Shown here piece by piece: positions 1 through 6,543 of a stretch of DNA of 15,526 bases (the first letter of the stretch is position 1; each line of letters opens with the position of its first letter). Origin of the DNA: Moraxella lacunata. Its GTDB lineage: Bacteria; Pseudomonadota; Gammaproteobacteria; Pseudomonadales; Moraxellaceae. Both the position numbers and the translations under genes were made by a program. The stretch spans positions 1-15,526 of the forward strand of contig NZ_MXAN01000123.1 of assembly GCF_002027545.1 (NCBI RefSeq), read 5' to 3'. The notes under the pieces are model-generated. The model worked only from the letters and a program-made list of their open reading frames with translations. It had not been told where the DNA came from and did no database searches.

Positions 1-40
1 AACCTAGTTTGGCAGGAAGTCTATTCATTAAATTAAAAAT

Positions 41-71
41 AAAATGGGTAAGCATTTATCTTACCCATTTT
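41..71 (-). terminator. Rho-independent terminator of the WG-repeat gene
   Basis: A perfect 12-bp inverted repeat (41-52 pairs with 60-71) encloses a 7-base loop. Read on the minus strand it is followed by a T-rich run (positions 40 down to about 31). It starts 13 bases beyond the stop codon of the minus-strand gene ending at 84, so it should end that transcript and any read-through from glnD. The stem is fairly AT-rich but perfect. Confidence 0.8.
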
Positions 72-83
72 ACAAAAGCAGTC

Positions 84-932
84 TTATAATTCAGGCTCGA
101 CACGTTCGCCTTTTTTATTGATAAAATAAATGCTGTCATCGGCAATGACCATGGCAGAGCCATTGATGAAACTGGTGGCGTAATCGTATTTTAGGGGTAG
201 GGCGATTTTGCCTTTGGTGTCGATGTAGCCGTATTGCCAGATGGGGTCGCCATCACTGTCGGTTTTGCCCGTGTCTTTGGCAACCAAAGCCAACTGCTCG
301 CTAAAATCTTCGACATGGTCGTAGATGGGGGCGATTTTGGTTTGACCGTTTTTGTCCATAAAGCCCCATTTGTCGTTGATTTTGACTGACACTAAGCCTT
401 GTTCAAACCAGTTGCCTGTCTCATCAAAGCTCGGTTTGATGGCGATATTGCCTTTTTTGCCAATAAAGCCATATTTGCCGTTTTGGGCGATTTTGGCACG
501 TCCTTCCCAAAAGCCCCACGCGTCTTCAAAGGTGGGGCGAATGACGATGTTGCCTTTGGGGTTGATGTAGCCGTATTTGCCTTGCTGTTTGACTAAGGCA
601 AGCCCTTCATCAAAGTCGTGAGCGTCTTCAAAGGTGGGGCGGATGATGACCTTGCCGTCTTTGTTGGCAAAGCCATACACCGTGCCATCGGTGATGACGG
701 TCATGTTTTCGTTGTACTGACAGTCGCTGGTGTACTCTTTGTAGCTAAAACCTGTCGGCAATTTGGTGTCATCTTCGCAGGCGTCGATGTCTTCTGATAA
801 GTCGAAGAGTGCGTAATCGTCCGAATCGACGTTGTCTTCTGCGTTGACGCCTGTCGTGGCAAAAACGGATAGGGCAAGGCATAGGGCAAGCTTTGGGCGA
901 GAAGTGGATGGGGTGAAAAAAGAAATGTTCAT
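84..932 (-). CDS. Secreted WG-repeat (KWG-type) protein
   Basis: The 282-residue product is probably exported and of unknown molecular role. The N-terminus has a basic stretch (R12, K14), a hydrophobic core (about 15-27) and a VNA cleavage site after A31, typical of signal peptidase I; there is no lipobox. Five WG-type repeats of about 34 residues follow (roughly 85-114, 119-148, 153-183, 188-217, 233-262) plus a partial sixth ending at 278. Each has a pattern like (W/Y)G(F/Y)-I-x-K-x-G. C52 and C71 in the mature protein could form a disulfide. An in-frame ATG at 1007 would add 25 residues but lies upstream of the predicted transcription start, overlaps glnD and hides the signal peptide; the ATG at 932 has a GGA element about 8 bases upstream. 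WG-repeat proteins are widespread and mostly uncharacterised. The repeat family is clear; the function is not known. Confidence 0.85.
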   Translation of the reverse strand: MNISFFTPSTSRPKLALCLALSVFATTGVNAEDNVDSDDYALFDLSEDIDACEDDTKLPTGFSYKEYTSDCQYNENMTVITDGTVYGFANKDGKVIIRPTFEDAHDFDEGLALVKQQGKYGYINPKGNIVIRPTFEDAWGFWEGRAKIAQNGKYGFIGKKGNIAIKPSFDETGNWFEQGLVSVKINDKWGFMDKNGQTKIAPIYDHVEDFSEQLALVAKDTGKTDSDGDPIWQYGYIDTKGKIALPLKYDYATSFINGSAMVIADDSIYFINKKGERVEPEL

Positions 933-978
933 GGATGATTCCAAATGAGTAAAAGCAATGAATGGAAAAAGCTGATTT

Positions 979-1007
979 ATTGTACTTGACTTATTGTAAA
1001 ATTTCAA
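979..1007 (-). promoter_or_regulatory. Sigma70-type promoter of the WG-repeat gene
   Basis: On the minus strand TTGAAA (1002-1007) and TACAAT (979-984) are separated by 17 bases. Each hexamer matches 5 of 6 consensus positions. The promoter overlaps the 3' end of glnD. Transcription would start near 972, giving a leader of about 40 bases before the ATG at 932. This supports the shorter start and suggests expression independent of glnD. Confidence 0.65.
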
Positions 1008-3777
1008 TCAAAGCCACTTTGAGCGACTCAATTTTATCATCATCAAGCAAACTACCATCTTTGTCAGACAGATAAAAGATATCTTCGGCACGCTCGCCTA
1101 GGGTGGTGATTCTCGCCCCATGTACCGCCACGCCGAGCTTTGAGAATACTTGCCCGATTTTGGCAAGTAGGGCAGGGCGGTCTTTGGTGATGAGTGATAG
1201 GGCGTGATGGCCTTGATGGGCAAAGGGGGTGGCACGTTCGATGTGTACCTGCGTGGGGACGTTAAAGTGTTTTAAGGTCAGGTTAAAGCCAAAACTGGCA
1301 CTGGCTATCTGACACTTAGGGGCGTCTCCTGTGAGTGCTTGGCTAAGCTTGCTCACCAGTTCGTCTCGCCTGTCACTGGGGGTCAGAAAATCACTCATGA
1401 GCGTGCCATGCTCATCTCGTGTGGCAAAGCGGTCAATGAGTACATAGCTGTCTAGGGCGGACGGCACGCCATCAATGGTGGCACTGACGATAGTCGCATC
1501 CAGCACCGACAAGCCAAAACGGTCAAGCACGCACACGCTGATGGCGAACAAATCATCACGGTCGGGGGTGCAGATAAATAGCTGAATGGCGTCCAGTGCC
1601 AAATCGGTGTGGGAGCGAATGGCGATGATGGGGCGAGCGTCTTGGATGGCGGATTTTTGTTCTAAGATGACACGGCTTTGCCATGCGATGTCGAGTTTTT
1701 TGTGTTTTAAAAAATACTCATCGCCCAGCTCATCCCATAGGGCGTGCAAGGTGGTAGGGTCGATGTCGGTCAGTAGGGCTTGGGCTTTGCTTTTGCGACC
1801 AGTGATATAGACGTCTTTGTCCACGACACCCATGCCAAGGTTTAGCACTCGTCTGGTGCTGATATAAAGCTGTTTTAACAGACTGGCTCGCCATGAGTTC
1901 CACAGCTCGCTGTTGGTGGCGTTCATGTCGGCAACGGTCAGTACATACAGGTGGTTTAGTCTGCTGACACTGCCAACAAAATGGGCAAAGCGAGCGATGA
2001 CATCAGGGTCGGAGATGTCCTGCTTTTGAGCGGTGAGCGACATGGTCAGATGTTCACGCACCAGCCATGACGCAAACTGGCTGTCGCTCTCGGTCATGCC
2101 GTGCGATGTACAAAATTCATACACATCGACCGCCCCAAGTTCGCTGTGGTCGCCCCCACGCCCTTTGGCGATGTCATGAAACAAGGCGACGATGACCAGT
2201 ATGTCTTTGCGGTGGATTTGTTTATAAATCTGACTGACTAGGTCAAATTTTTGTTGATAAATCTCATTGTCCACATCCGTCAAGCGGTGCAAAATGCGAA
2301 TGAGTAGCAAAGTATGAGCGTCCACGGTGTAGCGGTGAAACAGGTCATACTGCATAAGTCCCATGATTTGCCCGAAGGCAGGCAGGTATGAGCCTAACAC
2401 GCCAAAGCGTTTCATCAGGCGTAGGCGATGAAATAGGTAGTTGGGTTCTTGCAGGTTTGCCAAAAACAGAGCCTGATGGGCAGGGTGCCGACGGTAGTCA
2501 TCATCGATGCGTGGCGTGGCAAGGTAGATGGCACGCAGGGTGTTGGCACTGATTTTTTTAATGCCTTGTTGCCCCATGACCAGAAAAATACGAAGCAGTA
2601 GGGCAGGACTCTTGTCAAAGGTGTGTGGGTCGTGCACGGCAATCTTGGGGTCGTGGCTTAGTAGTTTGCCTTGTTTGATGAGTACGTCCTTTGCCAGTCC
2701 GTCTTGGTGTAGGGATGAGTCAATGGGGCTTGCCTGCTCGGTGATGGCATAAAAATGCTCATCAATGGGCGTGGTGACAAACTCAGGGTTTAGATAGTTT
2801 TCATTAAAATACGCACACAAAAGCTCGGAGAGACTGGCGGTGGTCATCGCATGGCGATAGTAGGTTCGCATGAGTCGCTCTAAGGCGTGCGTGATTTGGC
2901 GGTTATCATCATCGGCATGTGCCAGTCCCATGCTAACAGCGACGGCACGTTGACGGTCAAAGAGTAGGCGGTCATCATGGCGTGCGACATGGGTGTGTAG
3001 ATGATGACGCAGGCACCATAAGAAGCGTTTGGCGGACTCTAAGGTGGCGTATTTGTCAGGGTTTAAAAATCCCACTTCAACCAAATCATGAAAGTCTTGC
3101 ACCCCGTCAAAATAAAACTTACCAAGCCACAAAATAATGTGTAAATCTCGCAGTGTACCAGGGGCGGTCTTGATGTTCGGCTCTAAGTTGTATTCGGTGG
3201 CGTTATGGGCAAGATAGCGGACTTTGGATTCGCTCATCTTAGCACCAAAAAAGGCTTTGGCAGTCCATGCTCCTTTGACAGCAAGGGTTGGCACGTCAGC
3301 CAGTGTATCATTGCCGACCAAAAAACGGGCTTCTAACAGGGCGGTCGCCACGGTATGCTCGGTGACGGCGGTCATCGTGTCGCTCACTGTCCGCACCGAG
3401 ATGGCAGGTTCTATGCCGATGTCCCATAGGCTTGCCACGAATGCTTCTATCTGGGCTTGATGGCTGTCCGTGTCATCGCCTAGTATCAAAATGTCCACAT
3501 CTGACGCGGGGAACAGCTCGCCCCGCCCATACCCGCCAATGGCAAATAACCCAAGCTCGCTGTCTGTCCCGAATAACGCTTCAAACATACTCACAAGCAT
3601 GTTATCTACCGCCTGCGTTCGCCTAGCGATGTGGCTGTCTATCGTGTCTGTGGCGTGTATGCCCTGCTCGCAAATCTGCCTATCAATATCAGCATTTAGC
3701 TCGGTCAAATAAGCCTTATAAGCGGTGGGGGTGTAGGGGGGCAGGGGTGGCAATGGGGGTAAACTGGGTTGGGTCAT
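991..3777 (-). CDS. glnD: Bifunctional uridylyltransferase/uridylyl-removing enzyme GlnD
   Basis: GlnD is the cytoplasmic glutamine sensor. It uridylylates PII proteins (GlnB/GlnK) when glutamine is low and removes UMP when it is high, thereby controlling glutamine synthetase adenylylation and the NtrBC response. The 928-residue product is slightly longer than the E. coli protein (890). Visible domains are the nucleotidyltransferase site GGYGRGELFPASDVD (81-95, metal-binding D93 and D95), a central helical region with the conserved HRYTVDAH segment (481-488), an HD hydrolase site FHDIAKGRGGDHS (533-545), and two C-terminal ACT domains (about 735-810 and 858-928) for glutamine sensing. All key residues are present. 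The N-terminus has a proline-rich LPPLPPLPP stretch that may be lineage-specific. No clear Shine-Dalgarno precedes the ATG, but the next in-frame Met is residue 60, just before the catalytic domain, so the start is accepted. Confidence 0.97.
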   Translation of the reverse strand: MTQPSLPPLPPLPPYTPTAYKAYLTELNADIDRQICEQGIHATDTIDSHIARRTQAVDNMLVSMFEALFGTDSELGLFAIGGYGRGELFPASDVDILILGDDTDSHQAQIEAFVASLWDIGIEPAISVRTVSDTMTAVTEHTVATALLEARFLVGNDTLADVPTLAVKGAWTAKAFFGAKMSESKVRYLAHNATEYNLEPNIKTAPGTLRDLHIILWLGKFYFDGVQDFHDLVEVGFLNPDKYATLESAKRFLWCLRHHLHTHVARHDDRLLFDRQRAVAVSMGLAHADDDNRQITHALERLMRTYYRHAMTTASLSELLCAYFNENYLNPEFVTTPIDEHFYAITEQASPIDSSLHQDGLAKDVLIKQGKLLSHDPKIAVHDPHTFDKSPALLLRIFLVMGQQGIKKISANTLRAIYLATPRIDDDYRRHPAHQALFLANLQEPNYLFHRLRLMKRFGVLGSYLPAFGQIMGLMQYDLFHRYTVDAHTLLLIRILHRLTDVDNEIYQQKFDLVSQIYKQIHRKDILVIVALFHDIAKGRGGDHSELGAVDVYEFCTSHGMTESDSQFASWLVREHLTMSLTAQKQDISDPDVIARFAHFVGSVSRLNHLYVLTVADMNATNSELWNSWRASLLKQLYISTRRVLNLGMGVVDKDVYITGRKSKAQALLTDIDPTTLHALWDELGDEYFLKHKKLDIAWQSRVILEQKSAIQDARPIIAIRSHTDLALDAIQLFICTPDRDDLFAISVCVLDRFGLSVLDATIVSATIDGVPSALDSYVLIDRFATRDEHGTLMSDFLTPSDRRDELVSKLSQALTGDAPKCQIASASFGFNLTLKHFNVPTQVHIERATPFAHQGHHALSLITKDRPALLAKIGQVFSKLGVAVHGARITTLGERAEDIFYLSDKDGSLLDDDKIESLKVALIEILQ

Positions 3778-3835
3778 GGCAGTCGGTGGCTAAATGCTTG
3801 ATGGTCAATTTATCATAAATTTATCGTTATTTTAC

Positions 3836-3855
3836 GCATTTTTCGTCCAAAATGC
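3836..3855. repeat. Small inverted repeat upstream of glnD
   Basis: A 7-bp inverted repeat (3836-3842 GCATTTT and 3849-3855 AAAATGC) with a 6-base spacer lies about 60 bases upstream of the glnD start. Nearby on the minus strand GATAAATT occurs twice, 11 bases apart. It could be an operator, but short AT-rich palindromes are common by chance here. No confident glnD promoter was found; TTGACA at 3890-3895 (minus strand) lacks a good partner -10. Confidence 0.3.
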
Positions 3856-3904
3856 ACAAAATAAACAGATTTATTTTTGTAAATAATTTTGTCAAAACAA
3901 GCAA

Positions 3905-3938
3905 AAACCCCTTGAAATATCAGTATTTCAAGGGGTTT
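3905..3938 (-). terminator. Rho-independent terminator of the tRNA-Val gene
   Basis: A perfect 15-bp inverted repeat (3905-3919 with 3924-3938) has a 4-base loop and contains a CCCC/GGGG core. On the minus strand it begins 6 bases after the tRNA 3' end and runs into a T-rich tail (3907 down through about 3895). It should end the tRNA transcript and insulate glnD from it. Confidence 0.9.
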
Positions 3939-3943
3939 GGATG

Positions 3944-4020
3944 TGGTAGGCGTAATCGGATTCGAACCAACGACCCCCACCATGTCAAGGTGGTGCTCTA
4001 ACCAACTGAGCTATACGCCT
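3944..4020 (-). tRNA. tRNA-Val (anticodon GAC)
   Basis: The 77-nt gene folds into a full cloverleaf and includes an encoded CCA (3944-3946). The acceptor stem is AGGCGTA/TACGCCT, the D arm GCTC..GAGC, the anticodon stem CCACC/GGTGG around the loop TTGACAT (anticodon GAC), and the T loop TTCGAAT. The arms closely resemble E. coli tRNA-Val(GAC). The discriminator base is A. The first pair is A1-U72 rather than the usual G1-C72. The gene is transcribed alone, between pilD and glnD. Confidence 0.97.
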
Positions 4021-4032
4021 AAAAGTGGTGCT

Positions 4033-4060
4033 ATTATAACAGATAAATTTTAAATGGCAA
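4033..4060 (-). promoter_or_regulatory. Strong promoter of tRNA-Val
   Basis: On the minus strand TTGCCA (4055-4060) and a perfect TATAAT (4033-4038) are separated by 16 bases, with a TGT extended -10 element directly upstream. Transcription should start near 4026, a few bases before the mature tRNA 5' end. A GC-containing discriminator (GCACC) follows the -10, as in stringently controlled stable-RNA promoters. The promoter lies wholly in the 47-base gap downstream of pilD. Confidence 0.85.
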
Positions 4061-4067
4061 GCACTTT

Positions 4068-4973
4068 TTACACTTTGTACATATTTAAATACCAATCCAT
4101 GATGTCATGCCCCCAAAGTAGGGCAATGATACCTGCAATGGCGATATAAGGACCAAAGGCAAAGGCACGGCTTTCGCCCCGCATTCTCATTAAAATCAGA
4201 CCAACAATAGAACCTAAGATGGCTGATGTTAAGATTAAAAAGGGTAACATGCTCACACCAAGCCACGCCCCAATCGCCCCTAGTAGTTTAAAATCGCCTG
4301 CTCCCATGCCATCTTTTTTGGTGATGAGTGCATAGAGTTTGGCAACTGACCAAAAGGATAAAAAACCAAGCAGTCCGCCCCACACCGCAGAGCTTAGTGA
4401 AGTAAAGATATTTTGGGTGTTTGCCATTAAGCCTATCATACCCAGCGGGAAAACCAAGCGGTCGGGCAGTAGTTGTGTGTCAAAATCGATGCCAGTTAGG
4501 GCAATGAGCATCCATATATAAATCAGCCCCAACACGCCTGCCACATTTGCCCCTAGCATATAGATGACCAAGACAGACAATAGGGCAGTGATGAGTTCCA
4601 CTAATGGATAACGCATACTAATGGGGTTGCCACAACCGGAACATTTACCACGCAATAGAATAAGCCAGCTTAATACAGGAATGTTTTCATAAGCACGGAT
4701 TTGGTGGTTGCATTTGGGGCAACGAGACGGCGGAAAGGATAAGCTAATGGGTGCGTCATTGGCAATCATCTCTTGAATGGGCTTGACATGATTGGGATTA
4801 AGGTCGGACTGTGTACCCAAAAACCACGCCGTATCTTTACGCCACTCTCGATTCATGATAAGTGGTGTGCGATGAATGACCACGTTTAAAAATGAACCAA
4901 CGCAAAGCCCCAATATTCCAGTCAGGGCAAGCGCTATATATAAATTTTCTGCTAAAAATTGGAAAATGCTCAT
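4068..4973 (-). CDS. pilD: Type IV prepilin leader peptidase/N-methyltransferase PilD
   Basis: This inner-membrane aspartic protease cleaves the short leader of type IV prepilins and related pseudopilins and N-methylates the new terminal Phe. The 301-residue product has an N-terminal membrane segment (about 11-33) and a cytoplasmic domain with the four-Cys zinc site C85-x2-C88 and C111-x2-C114, a hallmark of the bifunctional long form. Several C-terminal membrane segments follow. The two catalytic aspartates are in IDFDTQLLPD (D163) and GAGDFK (D227). It is coupled to pilC by a TAATG overlap (ATG at 4973). Unlike the common pilBCD-coaE arrangement, no coaE follows; tRNA-Val and glnD do. Confidence 0.97.
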   Translation of the reverse strand: MSIFQFLAENLYIALALTGILGLCVGSFLNVVIHRTPLIMNREWRKDTAWFLGTQSDLNPNHVKPIQEMIANDAPISLSFPPSRCPKCNHQIRAYENIPVLSWLILLRGKCSGCGNPISMRYPLVELITALLSVLVIYMLGANVAGVLGLIYIWMLIALTGIDFDTQLLPDRLVFPLGMIGLMANTQNIFTSLSSAVWGGLLGFLSFWSVAKLYALITKKDGMGAGDFKLLGAIGAWLGVSMLPFLILTSAILGSIVGLILMRMRGESRAFAFGPYIAIAGIIALLWGHDIMDWYLNMYKV

Positions 4974-6196
4974 TAGCCCACCACAGAGCCCATTTGGAAT
5001 ATGGGTAGATACATGGCGATAACAAGACCACCAATTACAATACCTAAGAATGCCATAATCATTGGTTCCATGAGGCTGGTCAGACCATCAACGGCGTTAT
5101 CCACTTCGTTTTCATAGTAGGTGGCGGCTTTATCCAACATTTCTTCTAAACTACCCGCTTCTTCGCCAATGCCCACCATCTGGATGACCATGCTGGGAAA
5201 TAAGTTGGTGCTACGAATGGCAAATTGCATTTGCTGACCGGTGGCGACATCTTCCTTGATGCGTTGAGTAGCATTATAAAATACCACGTTGTTGGTTGCT
5301 CCCGCGGTAGAATCTAGGGCATCAATCAAAGGCACACCAGCAGCAAAGGTGGTGGATAGCGTACGACAAAAACGAGCAATAATAGCTTTATAAGCAATAT
5401 CGCCAAAAATGGGTAGTTTTAATGTTAGTCTATCCAAAAAATCACGAAATTTCTTCGAACGCATTTTGGCTTGGGTAAAGGCAATAGCAATAATCGCTAG
5501 AATACCAAACAGGACAATATAATATTTAACCAACCAATTTGACATATTAACAACAAGCTGAGTGAAAGCGGGTAATTCAGCACCAAAACCAGCAAACATA
5601 TCAGCAAAAACAGGTACAACCTTGATTAGTAGAATGGCAGTAACAATAATAGCAACAATGATAACCGCAATTGGGTATTTCATCGCTTTTTTAATTTTTG
5701 CCTTTAACAGCTCGCTCTTTTCTTTATAGGTGGCGACACGCTCTAACATGGTCTCTAACGCACCTGACTGCTCACCTGACTCCACCAATGAACAAAATAG
5801 GTCATCAAAATATTTGGGGTGTTTGCGTAAGGCGGTGGCAAAGTTGCTCCCCGCTTCAATATCCGCCTTGATTTTGAGTACCAAGTCTTTCATGCTAGGG
5901 TTTTCAAGGGAGTCGGCGACAATCTCAAAGGACTGGGTTAGTGGCACACCCGCTTTCATCATCGTGGCAAGTTGACGTACAAAAATAGCAATATCAATCG
6001 CTTTAATGGCTTTTTTGCCACTAAATAGCGGTTTAGACTTTTGGCGAATGTCTTGGACGATGATGCCCTGCTTTCTAAGCTGAGCACGAGCAAGCTCAAT
6101 GCTCTTAGAAGTCATCTCGCCTTTGACGTTCTGTCCGCGTCTATTGGTGCCAGAGTATTTAAAATCAAGTAATTGTTCGGTTGCTACTTTTGCCAT
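4973..6196 (-). CDS. pilC: Type IV pilus inner-membrane platform protein PilC
   Basis: PilC is the GspF-family platform protein that couples the PilB and PilT ATPases to pilin assembly and disassembly. From the chosen start the product has 407 residues, the normal family length. It has two T2SSF domains, recognisable by RQLATMMKAGVPL with SLVESGEQSGALE, and by CRTLSTTFAAGVPL with MVGIGEEAGSLEEML. Three hydrophobic segments and the C-terminal PIFQMGSVVG tail match Acinetobacter PilC. An in-frame ATG at 6220 would add 8 residues but has no Shine-Dalgarno, whereas the ATG at 6196 is preceded by GAAGAG at 6-bp spacing. It is the first gene of a pilC-pilD operon. No pilB is adjacent; the upstream neighbour is divergent recG. 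Confidence 0.96.
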   Translation of the reverse strand: MAKVATEQLLDFKYSGTNRRGQNVKGEMTSKSIELARAQLRKQGIIVQDIRQKSKPLFSGKKAIKAIDIAIFVRQLATMMKAGVPLTQSFEIVADSLENPSMKDLVLKIKADIEAGSNFATALRKHPKYFDDLFCSLVESGEQSGALETMLERVATYKEKSELLKAKIKKAMKYPIAVIIVAIIVTAILLIKVVPVFADMFAGFGAELPAFTQLVVNMSNWLVKYYIVLFGILAIIAIAFTQAKMRSKKFRDFLDRLTLKLPIFGDIAYKAIIARFCRTLSTTFAAGVPLIDALDSTAGATNNVVFYNATQRIKEDVATGQQMQFAIRSTNLFPSMVIQMVGIGEEAGSLEEMLDKAATYYENEVDNAVDGLTSLMEPMIMAFLGIVIGGLVIAMYLPIFQMGSVVG

Positions 6197-6285
6197 GGGT
6201 ATCTCTTCATGCTTTGCCAATGTTGGCGATGTTGCAAGTTATGTGCCGTATTGTATTTTTAAATGAACCCAACATAGGGTAATGC

Positions 6286-6313
6286 TGATGACATTTTACA
6301 CCAAAAGTCATCA
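6286..6313. repeat. Inverted repeat in the pilC leader/promoter
   Basis: TGATGAC-a-TTTT pairs with AAAA-GTCATCA around the 5-base loop ACACC: 11 paired bases with one bulge. No T-run follows on either strand, so it is not a terminator. It overlaps the best pilC -10 candidate, which suggests an operator or a 5'-leader hairpin. The protein that might bind is unknown. Confidence 0.5.
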
Positions 6314-6322
6314 AATTGTAAA
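6293..6322 (-). promoter_or_regulatory. Possible pilC-pilD promoter
   Basis: On the minus strand TTTACA (6317-6322) and TAAAAT (6293-6298) are 18 bases apart, each matching 5 of 6 consensus positions. The start would lie near 6286, about 90 bases before the pilC ATG at 6196. In such AT-rich DNA the match is only suggestive. Confidence 0.4.
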
Positions 6323-6368
6323 TAATGTATCACAAAACTTGCACAACATTCGTGGTTTTTGGTAGGGT

Positions 6369-6414
6369 ATAAACTGCCGTTTATGCCATAAAAAAATAAA
6401 CGGTTTATTTTTTT
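6369..6414. repeat. Paired ATAAAC/GTTTAT palindromes in the pilC-recG spacer
   Basis: ATAAAC-(4 bases)-GTTTAT occupies 6369-6384, and ATAAAC-G-GTTTAT occupies 6396-6408. The second lies within a longer 11-bp A/T inverted repeat (6390-6400 with 6404-6414). The two copies share arms but not spacer length. They lie between the divergent pilC and recG promoters. They could be protein-binding sites or cruciform-prone DNA; no function is established. Confidence 0.45.
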
Positions 6415-6487
6415 GGTTAAATGGCTTAAAAATATAATTTGGTGAATGATTGTTTTGCTAAAATTTATCATTTCAAAGGATAAATTC

Positions 6488-6516
6488 TTGCCAATTTGCC
6501 TTATTACTCTTACAAT
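6488..6516 (+). promoter_or_regulatory. Promoter of recG
   Basis: TTGCCA (6488-6493) and TACAAT (6511-6516) are separated by exactly 17 bases. Transcription would begin near 6523, leaving a leader of only about 20 bases before the ATG at 6544. No Shine-Dalgarno sequence is visible in that leader. Confidence 0.7.
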
Positions 6517-6543
6517 GACCAAAAATAATTACCACCCAAATCC

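Noticed and set aside
933..1007. Longer start for the WG-repeat protein
   Set aside because: It overlaps glnD, lies upstream of the predicted transcription start and places 25 residues before a clear signal peptide.
6197..6220. Longer start for PilC at 6220
   Set aside because: There is no Shine-Dalgarno before it, while the ATG at 6196 has GAAGAG at good spacing. The stop codon is unaffected.
6259..6522. An 87-codon minus-strand reading frame in the pilC-recG spacer
   Set aside because: Composition is that of AT-rich spacer DNA, it resembles no family, it overlaps the recG promoter and the palindromes, and it has no ribosome binding site.
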